Source of the DNA: Constrictibacter sp. MBR-5
GTDB lineage: Bacteria > Pseudomonadota > Alphaproteobacteria > JAJUGE01
Assembly (NCBI RefSeq): GCF_040549485.1
Contig: NZ_JBEPTK010000002.1
Coordinates: 434,001-498,000, forward strand
Length of the DNA stretch: 64,000 nt
Reading direction: 5' to 3'
Numbering within the stretch: the first letter of the stretch is position 1; each line of letters starts with the position of its first letter. Under the pieces are notes generated by a model. It worked only from the letters and a program-made list of their open reading frames with translations, was not told the DNA's origin and made no database searches. The position numbers and the translations under genes were made by a program. Positions 27,127 through 35,894 of the stretch are shown here, piece after piece.

Positions 27127-27575
27127 CAGTCTCGGGCCTCCAGGTCCGCGATCAGATACTTCATCTCGGCGATCTCGCGCTCCTGCGCCTCGATGATCTC
27201 GTCGGCCAGCTTGCGCACCCGCGGGTCGCTGATCTGCGCGCGTTCGCTGGTCATGATCGCGATCGAGTGGTGCGGGATCATCGCCCGCATATATTCGCCG
27301 TCGTCCACCGTCACCTGCGCGCGCACGAGCCACAGCGACAGCGCGAAGACGGCGACGGCGCCGACGTAGATGCCGATGTTCAGCCTGCGGTTGCCGTACA
27401 TGCCGAGCATGAAGGACAGCATGATCACCGCCATGGTGGCGCCCATGAGCAGCGCCATCCAGGCGCGCGTCTCGCTCCAGAACACGTGCTCGAAGGCATA
27501 GGTGTTCAGGTACATCAGCCCGAACATCACGACCGTCGAGGTCGCGATCATCGCGGCGAAGCGCCAGTAGGACAT
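27126..27575 (-). CDS. DUF305 domain membrane protein
   Basis: A 149-residue protein with three predicted membrane helices (about 5-25, 38-60 and 66-86), followed by a periplasmic or cytoplasmic DUF305 segment. The domain is marked by YMRAMIPHHSIAIMTSERAQI, whose M..HH pattern is the conserved core of this ferritin-like four-helix family, and by the EI.EAQ.REI..M helix after it. DUF305 proteins are often found with copper or other metal-handling genes. It has a good GGAAGGGA site and lies between the cytochrome c and lipoprotein genes. Confidence 0.88.
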   Translation of the reverse strand: MSYWRFAAMIATSTVVMFGLMYLNTYAFEHVFWSETRAWMALLMGATMAVIMLSFMLGMYGNRRLNIGIYVGAVAVFALSLWLVRAQVTVDDGEYMRAMIPHHSIAIMTSERAQISDPRVRKLADEIIEAQEREIAEMKYLIADLEARD

Positions 27576-27599
27576 CTGGATCCCTTCCGGTTCTCGTCT

Positions 27600-28229
27600 T
27601 CAGCGGGTTCCGCCGCCGGGCGTCGCACCCTGCGGCCCATGCTCGTGGCCGGCCCCACCGCCGCCGTGCGCGGCGCCGTGCCCACCTTCCGATGCGCCCG
27701 TCGCCGCGTAGTCGTCGGGCGTCATGCCGGGCAGTTCCTTGACGAAGGCGGCGATCCCCCAGAGCGTGGCGTCGTCGTGCGTCGGTCCGAAGGCGGGCAT
27801 GCCGGTCATTCTGGCGCCGTGCTTCGCCAGCCAGAAGACCTGCGGCAGGGTCCAGTGCGCGGCCGCTTCGGCCAGATGTGGCGGCCTCGGCCGCATCCCG
27901 GCCGCCCATTCGGCCCGCTCCGCGCCGGGCCCGGCGTGACAGTGTTCGCACATCGCCTTGTAGTGACCCGCCCCGCTCTCCAGCATCGCCGGCGTGATCG
28001 CCTCCGGCGGCACGGCATCCGCGGCGTGCCGCTCGATGGAGTTGTGGAAGGTCGTGTCGAAGGCCCACCGCACGACCGAGGTATGCTCCTCGGTCGCCGC
28101 GATGTTGTAGGCGCCGGTATAGGCGACCGTGACGCCGATGCCCGCCAGGAGCACCAGCGTCCCGAACACCCCGGTCGCCACGCCGCCTGCGAAACGGCCG
28201 GCTCGCGACGATTCTCCACGTTTGCTCAT
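27600..28229 (-). CDS. Membrane-anchored c-type cytochrome
   Basis: A 209-residue monohaem cytochrome c. A basic N-terminus and one uncleaved-looking helix (about 14-38) would tether it to the inner membrane facing the periplasm. Haem attaches at CEHCH, and the axial methionine is likely in MTGMPAFG, so it belongs to the class I / cbb3-subunit III-like group. The last 35 residues are rich in Gly and His (GGHGAAHGGGGAGHEHG), a possible metal-binding tail. GGGAGG precedes the start. It leads an operon with DUF305 and a lipoprotein. Confidence 0.88.
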   Translation of the reverse strand: MSKRGESSRAGRFAGGVATGVFGTLVLLAGIGVTVAYTGAYNIAATEEHTSVVRWAFDTTFHNSIERHAADAVPPEAITPAMLESGAGHYKAMCEHCHAGPGAERAEWAAGMRPRPPHLAEAAAHWTLPQVFWLAKHGARMTGMPAFGPTHDDATLWGIAAFVKELPGMTPDDYAATGASEGGHGAAHGGGGAGHEHGPQGATPGGGTR

Positions 28230-28398
28230 GCTGCACCTCCCGTCGCCGCAACCATGTCGGCGGACATTGGTTCCCGGGGGCGTAGGGTCCCTCCGGCCGG
28301 CGTGAAGCGCGGCTGATGCCGCCTCGCGTTGTGCGTCGGCGGCCGCGGACCTATCGTCCCGCGAACCGAACGACGCCCAACCGAGGAACGCCCGCGCA

Positions 28399-28917
28399 AT
28401 GACCCAGAACTGGAAGCAGGTCGGCCCGAACCGCTACCGCGAGACCTATGGCCGCTACTACGAGGACTTCACCGTCGGCGACGTCTACGAGCACCGCCCC
28501 GGCCGGACGATCACCGAATACGACAACACGGCCTTCACCCTGCTGACGATGAACACCCACCCGCTGCACTTCGACCGCGAGTACGCCAAGCACAGCGAGT
28601 TTGGCCAGCCGCTGGTCAACAGCACGCTCACGCTCTCGATCGTCGTGGGCATGACGGTCAGCGACACCAGCCAGAAGGCCATCGCCAATCTCGGCTGGAC
28701 CGACATCAAGCTGACGGCCCCGGTCTTCGCCGGCGACACGCTCTATGCGGAGTCCGAGGTGCTGGAGAAACGCGAATCCGCCTCGCGCCCGACCCAGGGC
28801 ATCGTGAAGATCCGCACGATCGGCAAGAAGGCCGACGGCACCGTCGTCATGAGCTTCGACCGCTCGATGCTGATCCCCAAGCGCGGCCACGCCGTGGAGG
28901 ACAAGGCGAACTATTGA
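28399..28917 (+). CDS. MaoC family dehydratase
   Basis: A 172-residue hot-dog-fold hydratase/dehydratase acting on acyl-CoA thioesters. It has the MaoC opening YYEDFTVGDVYEHRPGRTIT and the active-site segment NTHPLHFD, where the histidine of the NPLH-type motif is kept. The type resembles the alphaproteobacterial mesaconyl/beta-methylmalyl-CoA group, though the exact substrate is uncertain. It is transcribed alone and ends at the edge of the poly-G/poly-C tract. Confidence 0.88.
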   Translation: MTQNWKQVGPNRYRETYGRYYEDFTVGDVYEHRPGRTITEYDNTAFTLLTMNTHPLHFDREYAKHSEFGQPLVNSTLTLSIVVGMTVSDTSQKAIANLGWTDIKLTAPVFAGDTLYAESEVLEKRESASRPTQGIVKIRTIGKKADGTVVMSFDRSMLIPKRGHAVEDKANY

Positions 28918-28920
28918 GGA

Positions 28921-29101
28921 CCCCGGGGGGGGGGGGGGGGGGGGGCCCCCCCCCCCGCCCCCCCCCCCCCCGCGGGGGGGGCGCACCGCCGCCGCCCGCC
29001 CGGTTCCCCCCTCCCCCCTCTCAGTCACTCCGCGGCGCGCGCCCCCCCCCCCCCCCCCCCCCCCCCGCCGGCCCGCGGGGGGGGGCCCCCCCCCCGCCCC
29101 C
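28921..29101. repeat. Poly-G / poly-C low-complexity tract
   Basis: About 180 bases consist almost only of long G runs and C runs between two convergent genes (MaoC and ICL/PEPM). Runs of about 20 G and of more than 20 C occur, unlike anything else in the window. G runs and C runs alternate, so the true sequence is probably a strong GC hairpin read with low accuracy; the tract should not be trusted base by base. Confidence 0.75.
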
Positions 29102-29112
29102 AGGCCGACGCG

Positions 29113-29943
29113 TCACCCCCGCGGGTCGTTGCGCATAAAGTCGTTCATCGCCCGCGTCGCCGTCTCGACATAGCCGAAGGTGCCCTTGTCCTTCACCTCG
29201 CGCGCGGCGTCGAGCAGGCCGGTCATCGCGGCGCGCCAGAGCGAGGTGGCGAGGCTGATGCGGCGCACGCCGGCCGCCTGCAGGTCGGCGACGCTGAACG
29301 ATTTGCCGGGGATGCCGACCATGAAGTTGACCGGCTTGCCGACCGCGGCGCAGACGGCGCGCACCGCCTCCAGGGTCGGCAGGCCGGGCGCCATCAGCAC
29401 GTCGGCCCCGGCCTGTTCGAACGCCTGCAGCCGGCGGATCGTGTCGTCCAGGTCGGGATTGCCGCGCAGGAAGTTCTCGGTGCGCGCGGTCAACGTAAAG
29501 GCGAAGGGCAGGGAGCGCGCCGCTGCGACCGACGCCTCCATCCGGGCGACCGCCTCCTCAAGGGGATAGAGCGGCCGGTCCGGGTCGCCGGTCGCGTCCT
29601 CGATCGAGCAGCCGACGAGGCCCGTGCCGGCGGCCAGCCGCACCGTCTCGGCGGCGAAGTCCGGTGCGTGGCCGAAGCCGTTCTCCAGGTCGGCCGAGAC
29701 CGGCACGTCGACCGCCTCGACGACCAGCCGCGCATGGGTCAGCGCCTCGTCGCGCGTCACGCGCCCGTCGCGCCGCCCGAGCGTCCCGGCGAAGCCGCCG
29801 CTCGACGTCGCCAGCGCGGCGAAGCCCAGGCCCTCCAGCACGCGGGCCGATCCGGCGTCGAACGGGTTGGCGATGACGAAGGCCTCCGGTCCCGCATGCA
29901 GGGCGCGGAAGCGGTCGGCCTTCTCGGACTGGCTGCTGGGCAT
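29113..29943 (-). CDS. Isocitrate lyase / phosphoenolpyruvate mutase family protein
   Basis: A 276-residue TIM-barrel C-C or P-C bond lyase. Family features are the metal-binding DLENGFG segment, the [10 protein letters not shown] block and [10 protein letters not shown]. The KKCGH catalytic loop of true isocitrate and 2-methylisocitrate lyases is absent, placing it with the oxaloacetate-decarboxylase/PEP-mutase-like group of unknown substrate. The ATG at 29943 has GGAG upstream; a longer form would add only a basic tail. Confidence 0.88.
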   Translation of the reverse strand: MPSSQSEKADRFRALHAGPEAFVIANPFDAGSARVLEGLGFAALATSSGGFAGTLGRRDGRVTRDEALTHARLVVEAVDVPVSADLENGFGHAPDFAAETVRLAAGTGLVGCSIEDATGDPDRPLYPLEEAVARMEASVAAARSLPFAFTLTARTENFLRGNPDLDDTIRRLQAFEQAGADVLMAPGLPTLEAVRAVCAAVGKPVNFMVGIPGKSFSVADLQAAGVRRISLATSLWRAAMTGLLDAAREVKDKGTFGYVETATRAMNDFMRNDPRG

Positions 29944-30089
29944 CGGGCGTCTCCGTCTGTTTCGGCGACCATCGCGCCGCCGCGGCCGGACTGTCCAGTG
30001 CCACTGCACCGCGGGGCGGCGGTGCCACTGGTGCCGGCCCCGCGATTGCGCTTAGCATCCACCGCACGAACTGGAAGGAACGGCCCCGC

Positions 30090-30746
30090 ATGCTCAAGCT
30101 CTACGGCGTCTACCGCTCGCGCGCCTCGCGCAACATCTGGCTTCTGGACGAGCTGGGCGTGCCGTTCGAACTCGTGCCCGTCGTCCAGGCGAACCGGCTC
30201 GCGAACCCCGGCGCACCGGACGCGCCGCTGAACTCGCGCTCGCCGGCCTTCCTGAAGGTGAACCCGAATGGCCACATCCCGTCGATCGACGACGACGGCT
30301 TGATTCTGCACGAATCGCTGGCGATCAACCTCTATCTCGCCCGCAAGCACGGCGGCCCGCTGGCGCCGGCTAGCATGGCGGAGGAGGGGCTGATGACGTC
30401 GTGGACGCTGTGGGCCGCGACCGAGGTCGAACCGCACTCGATCCAGGTCCTCTACCACATGGTCGCCAAGCCCGAGGCCGAGCGCGACGCCGCCGTCGCC
30501 AAGGCGGCGATCGAGGCGCTGCGCGCGCCCTTCGCCGTGCTCGACGCCGCGCTTGCGGAGACCGGCCATGTGGTCGGCGGCCGCTTCACCGTCGCCGACA
30601 TCAACCTCGCCGAAGTCGTCCGCTACGCCGTCCCGGCCAAGGAACTCTTCGAGGCCGCACCCCGCGTGAAGGCCTGGCTCGCCGCCTGCCAATCCCGCCC
30701 CGCCTACGTCGCCATGATGAAGAAGCGCGACGCCGAGCCGGCATAG
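30090..30746 (+). CDS. Glutathione S-transferase family protein
   Basis: A 218-residue protein with an N-terminal thioredoxin-fold GST domain (about 1-85) and a C-terminal helical domain. The first helix begins [16 protein letters not shown], so serine or arginine replaces a Cys/Tyr catalytic residue, as in many bacterial GSTs. The glutathione-contacting motifs NPNGHIPSI and [10 protein letters not shown] are present. Substrate unknown. It is followed 37 bases later by the HNH nuclease gene. Confidence 0.9.
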   Translation: MLKLYGVYRSRASRNIWLLDELGVPFELVPVVQANRLANPGAPDAPLNSRSPAFLKVNPNGHIPSIDDDGLILHESLAINLYLARKHGGPLAPASMAEEGLMTSWTLWAATEVEPHSIQVLYHMVAKPEAERDAAVAKAAIEALRAPFAVLDAALAETGHVVGGRFTVADINLAEVVRYAVPAKELFEAAPRVKAWLAACQSRPAYVAMMKKRDAEPA

Positions 30747-30783
30747 TCGGGCGCTCGTCAGGCCTGGGTCGGAAAGCGGGAGC

Positions 30784-31683
30784 GTGTCCTACGGTGTCTT
30801 CATTCACCGCGCCGACTCGATCTATGACGACAGCCCGGCCGAACGGTACCAGTTTCCGGCGCAATATCTGAAGCGGGTGCAGGCCTGCGTCGGTGATTGG
30901 ATCATCTACTACGAGCCCCGCAAGGTTCTCGCGACCCGCGGCTACTTTGCCGTCGCGAAGGTCGAATCCGTTGTTCCGGATCCGACCGCGCCGGGCATGC
31001 ACCTCGCGCTGATCGCGCCGGGAAGCTATCTCGATTTTGCGACCCCCGTGCCGTTCAGCGGCACCGACGGGGTCATCGAGCGCGGCGTGCTCAATGAGGA
31101 GGGCCGGATCTCGGGCCGTGCGCAGGCCGCGGTCCGGCCCATTTCCGGCTCGGACTTTCGACGGATCATTGAAGTGGGGCTCTCGGATCGCAACGACGTG
31201 CTGCCGCGCGTCGACGATGCCGTCGGGGACGCCGGATTCCATGAGAACATCCTGCCGTTCGAATACGAGGGCGAAAGAACCCGGGTCGCCTATCTCGGCT
31301 CGCGCATCGTCCGAGACCGTGTCTTTCGGCGCGTGGTCCTGCGCGCCTACGACGCCCGTTGCGCAATCACCGGGCTCAGGCTGATCAATGGCGGCGGCCG
31401 AGCCGAGGTCGAGGCGGCGCACATTCGACCGGTCGAGGCCAGCGGGCCCGATATCGTCACGAACGGACTGGCCCTGACGGGAACTGCGCACTGGATGTTC
31501 GGCAGGGGCCTGATCAGCGTCGCCGACGATCTGACGATCCTGGTGTCGCGGCAGGTCAACGATCCCCAGGGGATCCAGGCGATGATCAACGAGAGCGGTC
31601 GCGTGTTGGCGCCGCTGCGTCCGGCCGACCGTCCGCATCCGCACTTCCTGCAGTGGCACAGGGAGCATTGCTTCAAACACTGA
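30784..31683 (+). CDS. HNH endonuclease with an N-terminal ligand/DNA-reading domain
   Basis: A 299-residue protein. The C-terminal HNH_2-type nuclease domain (about 195-275) shows the order Cys-AITG, then EAAHIRP with the first histidine, then NGLALTGTAHWMF with Asn and His. The N-terminal 120 residues form a separate domain starting YGVFIHRADSIYDD, with WIIYYEPRK and GYFAVAKVESV strands that recall EVE/PUA-like or SRA-like folds used to read modified bases. The GTG at 30784 follows GGGAG. It could be a modification-dependent restriction enzyme; no methylase adjoins it. Confidence 0.82.
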   Translation: MSYGVFIHRADSIYDDSPAERYQFPAQYLKRVQACVGDWIIYYEPRKVLATRGYFAVAKVESVVPDPTAPGMHLALIAPGSYLDFATPVPFSGTDGVIERGVLNEEGRISGRAQAAVRPISGSDFRRIIEVGLSDRNDVLPRVDDAVGDAGFHENILPFEYEGERTRVAYLGSRIVRDRVFRRVVLRAYDARCAITGLRLINGGGRAEVEAAHIRPVEASGPDIVTNGLALTGTAHWMFGRGLISVADDLTILVSRQVNDPQGIQAMINESGRVLAPLRPADRPHPHFLQWHREHCFKH

Positions 31684-31814
31684 CTTCGACCATCACCGAA
31701 GGGCGCACGCCGGAGGACGCCGTGGCTGCCCAGGCGTCTGGAGGCTGATCCGCGGGCGCGTTTCTTGCTAGACTGAGGTCGGCTCTGGGCTCCGGCGACG
31801 GCGGGAGGTTTGCG

Positions 31815-32789
31815 ATGGCTGCGATCGGGACGGCAGAAAGCGGGCGGGCGCGGCGCCCGCGCTCGGCGGCGGCGGAGGCCAAGCGGGTCATCCGCCCGGA
31901 GGACCTGCGCAGCCTCAGCGAACGCTCGGACCTGCCGGGGCTCGCGCGGCTCGCGGCGCATCTTGCCATCATGGCGGCGACGGCTGCGCTCGTCTGGCTG
32001 GCGCTGGGAACGTGGTGGCTGCTCGTGCCGGCGATGGTGCTGCACGGCATCGTGCTGGTCGCCTGCTTCGCGCCGTTCCACGAAGGCTCGCACTACACGG
32101 CCTTCCGCTCGCGCTGGCTCAACGACGTCGTCGGCTGGCTGGCCGGCGCCGTCTTCTTCAACAATGTCGACTTCTACCGCGAATTCCACGCGGCCCATCA
32201 CAAGTACACCCAGGACCCCGAGCGCGACCCCGAGCGCGACCTGAACCCGCCGAAGAGCCGCGGCCACTATCTCTGGCTGCTGTCGGGGCTGCCCTACTGG
32301 CGCTCGCGCCTCGGCTTCCTCTGGCGCATCGCGACCGGCCGGTTCGAGCGCATGCCCTATGTCGCGCCGGCCAAGGCGCCGCGGGTCGTCGCCTCGGCCC
32401 GGCTGCAGATCGCGCTCTACGCCGCGATCGCCGTGGCGTCCATCGCCGCCGGGTCGCCCGCCGCGCTGGTCTGGTGGATCGGGCCGGTGTTCCTCGCCAT
32501 GCCCTTCCTGCGCGCCTACCTGATCGCCGAGCACACCGGCTGCAGCGAGGACGACAACGGCCTGACCAACACGCGCACGACGCGCACCCTCTGGCCGGTT
32601 CGCCTGCTGATGTGGAACATGCCGTTCCACGCCGAGCATCACCTCTACCCGTCGATCCCGTTCCACCGCCTGCCGGAGGCGCATGCGATGGTCCGCGACC
32701 GGCTCGCCCATCTCGGCGACGGCTATGTCGCCGTGAACCGCGAGGTCTATGCCCAGCTTCCCGACAAGCCGCTGGAGAAGGCCGCATGA
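31815..32789 (+). CDS. Membrane fatty acid desaturase-like diiron enzyme
   Basis: A 324-residue integral membrane protein with the three histidine boxes of desaturases and hydroxylases: HEGSH near 93, HAAHH near 120 and HAEHH near 277, which together bind two irons. Hydrophobic helices lie between them (about 45-85 and 195-245). It may desaturate a membrane acyl chain or hydroxylate a carotenoid-like lipid. Its stop overlaps the start of the alpha/beta hydrolase by four bases (ATGA), so the two are translationally coupled. Confidence 0.9.
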   Translation: MAAIGTAESGRARRPRSAAAEAKRVIRPEDLRSLSERSDLPGLARLAAHLAIMAATAALVWLALGTWWLLVPAMVLHGIVLVACFAPFHEGSHYTAFRSRWLNDVVGWLAGAVFFNNVDFYREFHAAHHKYTQDPERDPERDLNPPKSRGHYLWLLSGLPYWRSRLGFLWRIATGRFERMPYVAPAKAPRVVASARLQIALYAAIAVASIAAGSPAALVWWIGPVFLAMPFLRAYLIAEHTGCSEDDNGLTNTRTTRTLWPVRLLMWNMPFHAEHHLYPSIPFHRLPEAHAMVRDRLAHLGDGYVAVNREVYAQLPDKPLEKAA

Positions 32790-33799
32790 ACGAGCCCACC
32801 ACCTTCCGCCTCGGCGACTTCCGCCTGCAGCGGGGCATGACCCTCAAGGACGCGCGGATCGTCTACAAGACCTACGGCCGGCTGAACGCCAACAAGTCGA
32901 ACGCCATCCTCTACCCCACCTCCTACGGCGCCCATCACACCGACATCGAGTGGCTGATCGGCGAGGACCGGGTGCTCGACCCGACGCGCTGGTTCATCGT
33001 CATACCCAACATGTTCGGCAACGGCCTCAGCTCGTCGCCCAGCAACACGCCGTTCCCCTACGACCGCGGCCGCTATCCGCACGTGACGACCTGGGACAAT
33101 GTCATGGCCCAGCGCCGGCTGCTGACCGAGGTGTTCGGCATCGACCGGCTGGCGCTCGTCTACGGCTGGTCGATGGGCGGCCAGCAGGCCTATCAGTGGG
33201 GAGCGGCCTTCCCCGACAAGGTCGACCGTGTGGCGGCCGTCTGCACCTCGGCGCGCACCTCGCCGCACAACAGGCTGTTCATCGACGGCGTGCGCGCCGC
33301 GCTCACCGCGGATCCCGCATGGCGCGACGGCTGGTTCGCCGAGCCGCCGCTGCGCGGGCTGCGCGCCATGGGGCGGCTCTATGCCGGCTGGGCGATGAGC
33401 CAGACCTTCTACCGCAAGGAGCTCTGGCGCGGCCTGGGCTACGCCTCGATGGAGGATTTCATCGTCGCCGCCTGGGAGGGCAATTTCCGCCGCCGCGACG
33501 CCAACGACCTGCTCGCCCAGTTCTGGACCTGGGAGCACAACGACATCTCGGACAACGAGATGTACCGCGGCGACCTCGCCGCCGCACTCGGCGCCATCGA
33601 AGCGCGCACCTTCGTCATGCCCGGCGAGACCGACCTCTACTTCCAGGTCGACGACAACCGCGCCGAGATGCCCCACCTGCGCAATGCCGAACTCCGCCCC
33701 ATCCCCTCCGTCTGGGGCCACCGCGCCGGCAACCCCGTCCAGAACCGCGAGGACGAGCGCTTCCTCATCCAGGCGGTGCGGGACCTTCTGGCGGATTAG
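32786..33799 (+). CDS. Alpha/beta hydrolase, homoserine O-acetyltransferase-like (MetX fold)
   Basis: A 337-residue alpha/beta hydrolase. The nucleophile elbow is YGWSMGGQQ, with the catalytic Ser; the acid and base are likely in PGETDLYF (Asp) and WGHRAGNP (His). The overall order, with the NMFGNGLSSSPSN segment before the elbow, matches the MetX-like branch that includes esterases and acyltransferases without homoserine specificity. It is coupled to the desaturase by an ATGA overlap, which hints at a lipid or acyl-ester substrate. No RBS is needed because of the coupling. Confidence 0.87.
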   Translation: MNEPTTFRLGDFRLQRGMTLKDARIVYKTYGRLNANKSNAILYPTSYGAHHTDIEWLIGEDRVLDPTRWFIVIPNMFGNGLSSSPSNTPFPYDRGRYPHVTTWDNVMAQRRLLTEVFGIDRLALVYGWSMGGQQAYQWGAAFPDKVDRVAAVCTSARTSPHNRLFIDGVRAALTADPAWRDGWFAEPPLRGLRAMGRLYAGWAMSQTFYRKELWRGLGYASMEDFIVAAWEGNFRRRDANDLLAQFWTWEHNDISDNEMYRGDLAAALGAIEARTFVMPGETDLYFQVDDNRAEMPHLRNAELRPIPSVWGHRAGNPVQNREDERFLIQAVRDLLAD

Positions 33800-33836
33800 G
33801 ATCGGCCGCTGCGTAGCAGCGTGTGGAGGCCCGATC

Positions 33837-34091
33837 GTGAAACAGGCGAGTCTGACAGTTCAGCTGGAGCCGGCACTTCTGGAGGAGGCGCGGAAGGCTG
33901 CCGAGTCGGAGGGGATCGCACTCGACAGTCTGGTCAATGTCGCGATCGCCGAAAAACTCTCCGCACTGAAGGCCGACAGCTATTTTCGCGCTCGGGCCGC
34001 GAAGGCGAATCTCGCGGAAGCCTACGCTATCCTCGACCGGGCCGGCAGAAGCCGGCCCGCCGAAGCGGGTGACGAACTCCCGCCGCGGTGA
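33837..34091 (+). CDS. Orphan ribbon-helix-helix (HicB/CopG-like) antitoxin-type protein
   Basis: An 84-residue protein starting at a GTG with GGAGG upstream. The first 45 residues look like a ribbon-helix-helix DNA-binding domain: a beta strand (SLTVQLEP), then helices LLEEARKAAESEG and SLVNVAIAEKLSAL. The rest is a helical tail with FRARAAKAN. Such proteins are usually antitoxins autoregulating a toxin operon, but no toxin frame follows: the next gene, 52 bases away, is convergent. It may be a solitary regulator or a remnant. Confidence 0.72.
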   Translation: MKQASLTVQLEPALLEEARKAAESEGIALDSLVNVAIAEKLSALKADSYFRARAAKANLAEAYAILDRAGRSRPAEAGDELPPR

Positions 34092-34142
34092 ACGGCAGGA
34101 TCGCCGCCCGGGTGCGAGGATCGCCGCCCGGCGACGCCGGCC

Positions 34143-34916
34143 TCACATCGCCGAGATGCCGCCGTCGACCAGCAGTTCCGAGCCGGTCATGTAGCTCGAT
34201 TCCTCCGAGGCCAGGAACAGGATCGGGTAGGCCACCTCGAGCGGCTTGCCGACGCGGCCGATCGGCACCTGCCGGCCGAGCTTCTGCAGGGCCAACTCGG
34301 CGCCGAACCTCTCCTTGTGCCGGTCGAGGATCGGCGTGTCGACGAAGGTCGGGTGCACCGTGTTGACGCGGATGTCCCAGCCCTGTCGGCAGCAGTGCAG
34401 CGCCGCCGACTTCGACACGTGGCGTACCGCCGCCTTGGCCGAGTTGTAGGCCGCCATGTTGTGGCCGGCGATGTTGCCGGCGATCGACGAGATGTTGACG
34501 ATCGAGCAGGGCTCGCCCGACTTCACCATGGCGGGAATGCCGTGCTTCATGCCCAGGAAGACGCCGTCCAGGTCGATGGCGTGGACGTGCCGCCACTCCT
34601 CCATGGTGATCTCGGTGATCGGCTTGCCGAGGCCGACGCCGGCACTCTGCAGCATGATGTTCAGCTTGCCGAAATGCGCGAGCGTCTCCTCCATCGCGGC
34701 GATCCACTGCGCCTCGTCGGTGACGTCGAGCTTCACGAAATGCCCGGCGTCGCCCAGCGAGGCGGCGACCTCCCGGCCCATCGCCTCGTTGATGTCGGCC
34801 ACGACGACCCGGCCGCCCTCGCGCACGAACAGCTCGGCCGTCGCCTTGCCCAGGCCCGACGCGCCGCCGGTGATGAAGGCGACCTTGCCCTCGATGCGTC
34901 CCTGTCTCTCGGACAT
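34143..34916 (-). CDS. Short-chain dehydrogenase/reductase (SDR), second of a pair
   Basis: A 257-residue classical SDR with TGGASGLGKA at about 16-25 for the cofactor and the YNSAKAAV catalytic Tyr-x3-Lys segment. The PTFVDTPI and LVDGGISAM ends are typical. GGGAGAAGG precedes the ATG at 34916. It begins 11 bases after the preceding SDR gene stops, so the two are one unit. The second motif reads QSAG in place of NNAG. Substrate unknown; hydroxysteroid- or cyclic-alcohol-type oxidation is common in this branch. Confidence 0.9.
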   Translation of the reverse strand: MSERQGRIEGKVAFITGGASGLGKATAELFVREGGRVVVADINEAMGREVAASLGDAGHFVKLDVTDEAQWIAAMEETLAHFGKLNIMLQSAGVGLGKPITEITMEEWRHVHAIDLDGVFLGMKHGIPAMVKSGEPCSIVNISSIAGNIAGHNMAAYNSAKAAVRHVSKSAALHCCRQGWDIRVNTVHPTFVDTPILDRHKERFGAELALQKLGRQVPIGRVGKPLEVAYPILFLASEESSYMTGSELLVDGGISAM

Positions 34917-34927
34917 GTCCTTCTCCC

Positions 34928-35713
34928 TCAGCGCGCGCGCAGCGGCACGGCGCCCAGATGGCCGCCGCCGTCGACCATCATGAACTCGCCGGTGACCAGG
35001 TCGGCATTCTCCAGGAATCCGACGATCGCCTGCGCCACGGTCTCCGGCGTCGCCACGTTGGCGAGCGCGTTGTTCTTCTTCAGGTTGGCCAGCGTGTTGT
35101 CGTAGCGCTCGGCGCCCAGCCCCTGGCGCAGCCAGTCGCCGGCGACGAAGCCGGGGCACACCGTGTTGATCCGGATCTCCGGCCCCAGCGCGCGCGCCAG
35201 CGACAGCGTCATGGTGTTCAAGGCACCCTTCGAGGCCGCATAGGCGATCGAGCTGCCGGTGCCCATGACGCCGGCGATCGACGAGACGTTGACCACGCCG
35301 CCGCGACCGCCCGCCTTCATGTGCGGCGCCACGGCGCGGATCATCTGGTAGGGCCCGACCAGATTCACCCGGTAGATGCCGAGGAAATCGTCGGCGCTCA
35401 GGCCGTCCAGGTCCGTATGGTCGACGAACTTGGTCGTGCCGGCATTGTTCACCAGGCCGTCGATGCGGCCCCACTTGTCCATCGTCTCCCGGGCGAGCCG
35501 CTTGCAGTCGGCATCGTCCGAAACGTCGGCGCGGCAGACGAGCACCTCGGCGCCCATCGCCTCGCACTCCTCGGCCACCTTGCGCGCCGGCCCTTCGCTG
35601 CGGCTGTAGTTGACGACGACGTTGCCGCCCTTCGAGGCGAGCCGGCGGACGGTGGCCGCCCCGATCCCGCTCGACGAGCCGGTGACGATCGTGACCGTTC
35701 CCTTGATGTCCAC
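34928..35713 (-). CDS. Short-chain dehydrogenase/reductase (SDR), GTG start
   Basis: A 261-residue classical SDR related to 3-oxoacyl-ACP reductases. The cofactor motif TGSSSGIG is at about 11-18, the NNAG motif near 89, catalytic Ser in NVSSIAG and Tyr-x3-Lys in YAASKGAL. The start is the GTG at 35713, with GGGAGG at ideal distance; the open frame continues about 70 codons upstream through sequence unlike any SDR. It is the first gene of a two-SDR operon. Confidence 0.9.
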   Translation of the reverse strand: MDIKGTVTIVTGSSSGIGAATVRRLASKGGNVVVNYSRSEGPARKVAEECEAMGAEVLVCRADVSDDADCKRLARETMDKWGRIDGLVNNAGTTKFVDHTDLDGLSADDFLGIYRVNLVGPYQMIRAVAPHMKAGGRGGVVNVSSIAGVMGTGSSIAYAASKGALNTMTLSLARALGPEIRINTVCPGFVAGDWLRQGLGAERYDNTLANLKKNNALANVATPETVAQAIVGFLENADLVTGEFMMVDGGGHLGAVPLRAR

Positions 35714-35894
35714 GCCGTTCCTCCCTCTGCGATTGCCCCTCACCGAAGCTGCCGCATTCGACACGGCGGCGGGGTAGGGGTCAAGGCGGCGCCGCCTTGA
35801 AGTCGGCCAGATTGGATGGTCTACGAATGGCCGCCCGGCTGCGGCGTTGATGCCGCGCGGAACGGATCCAACACGCCGCGCCGACGGAGGAAAC

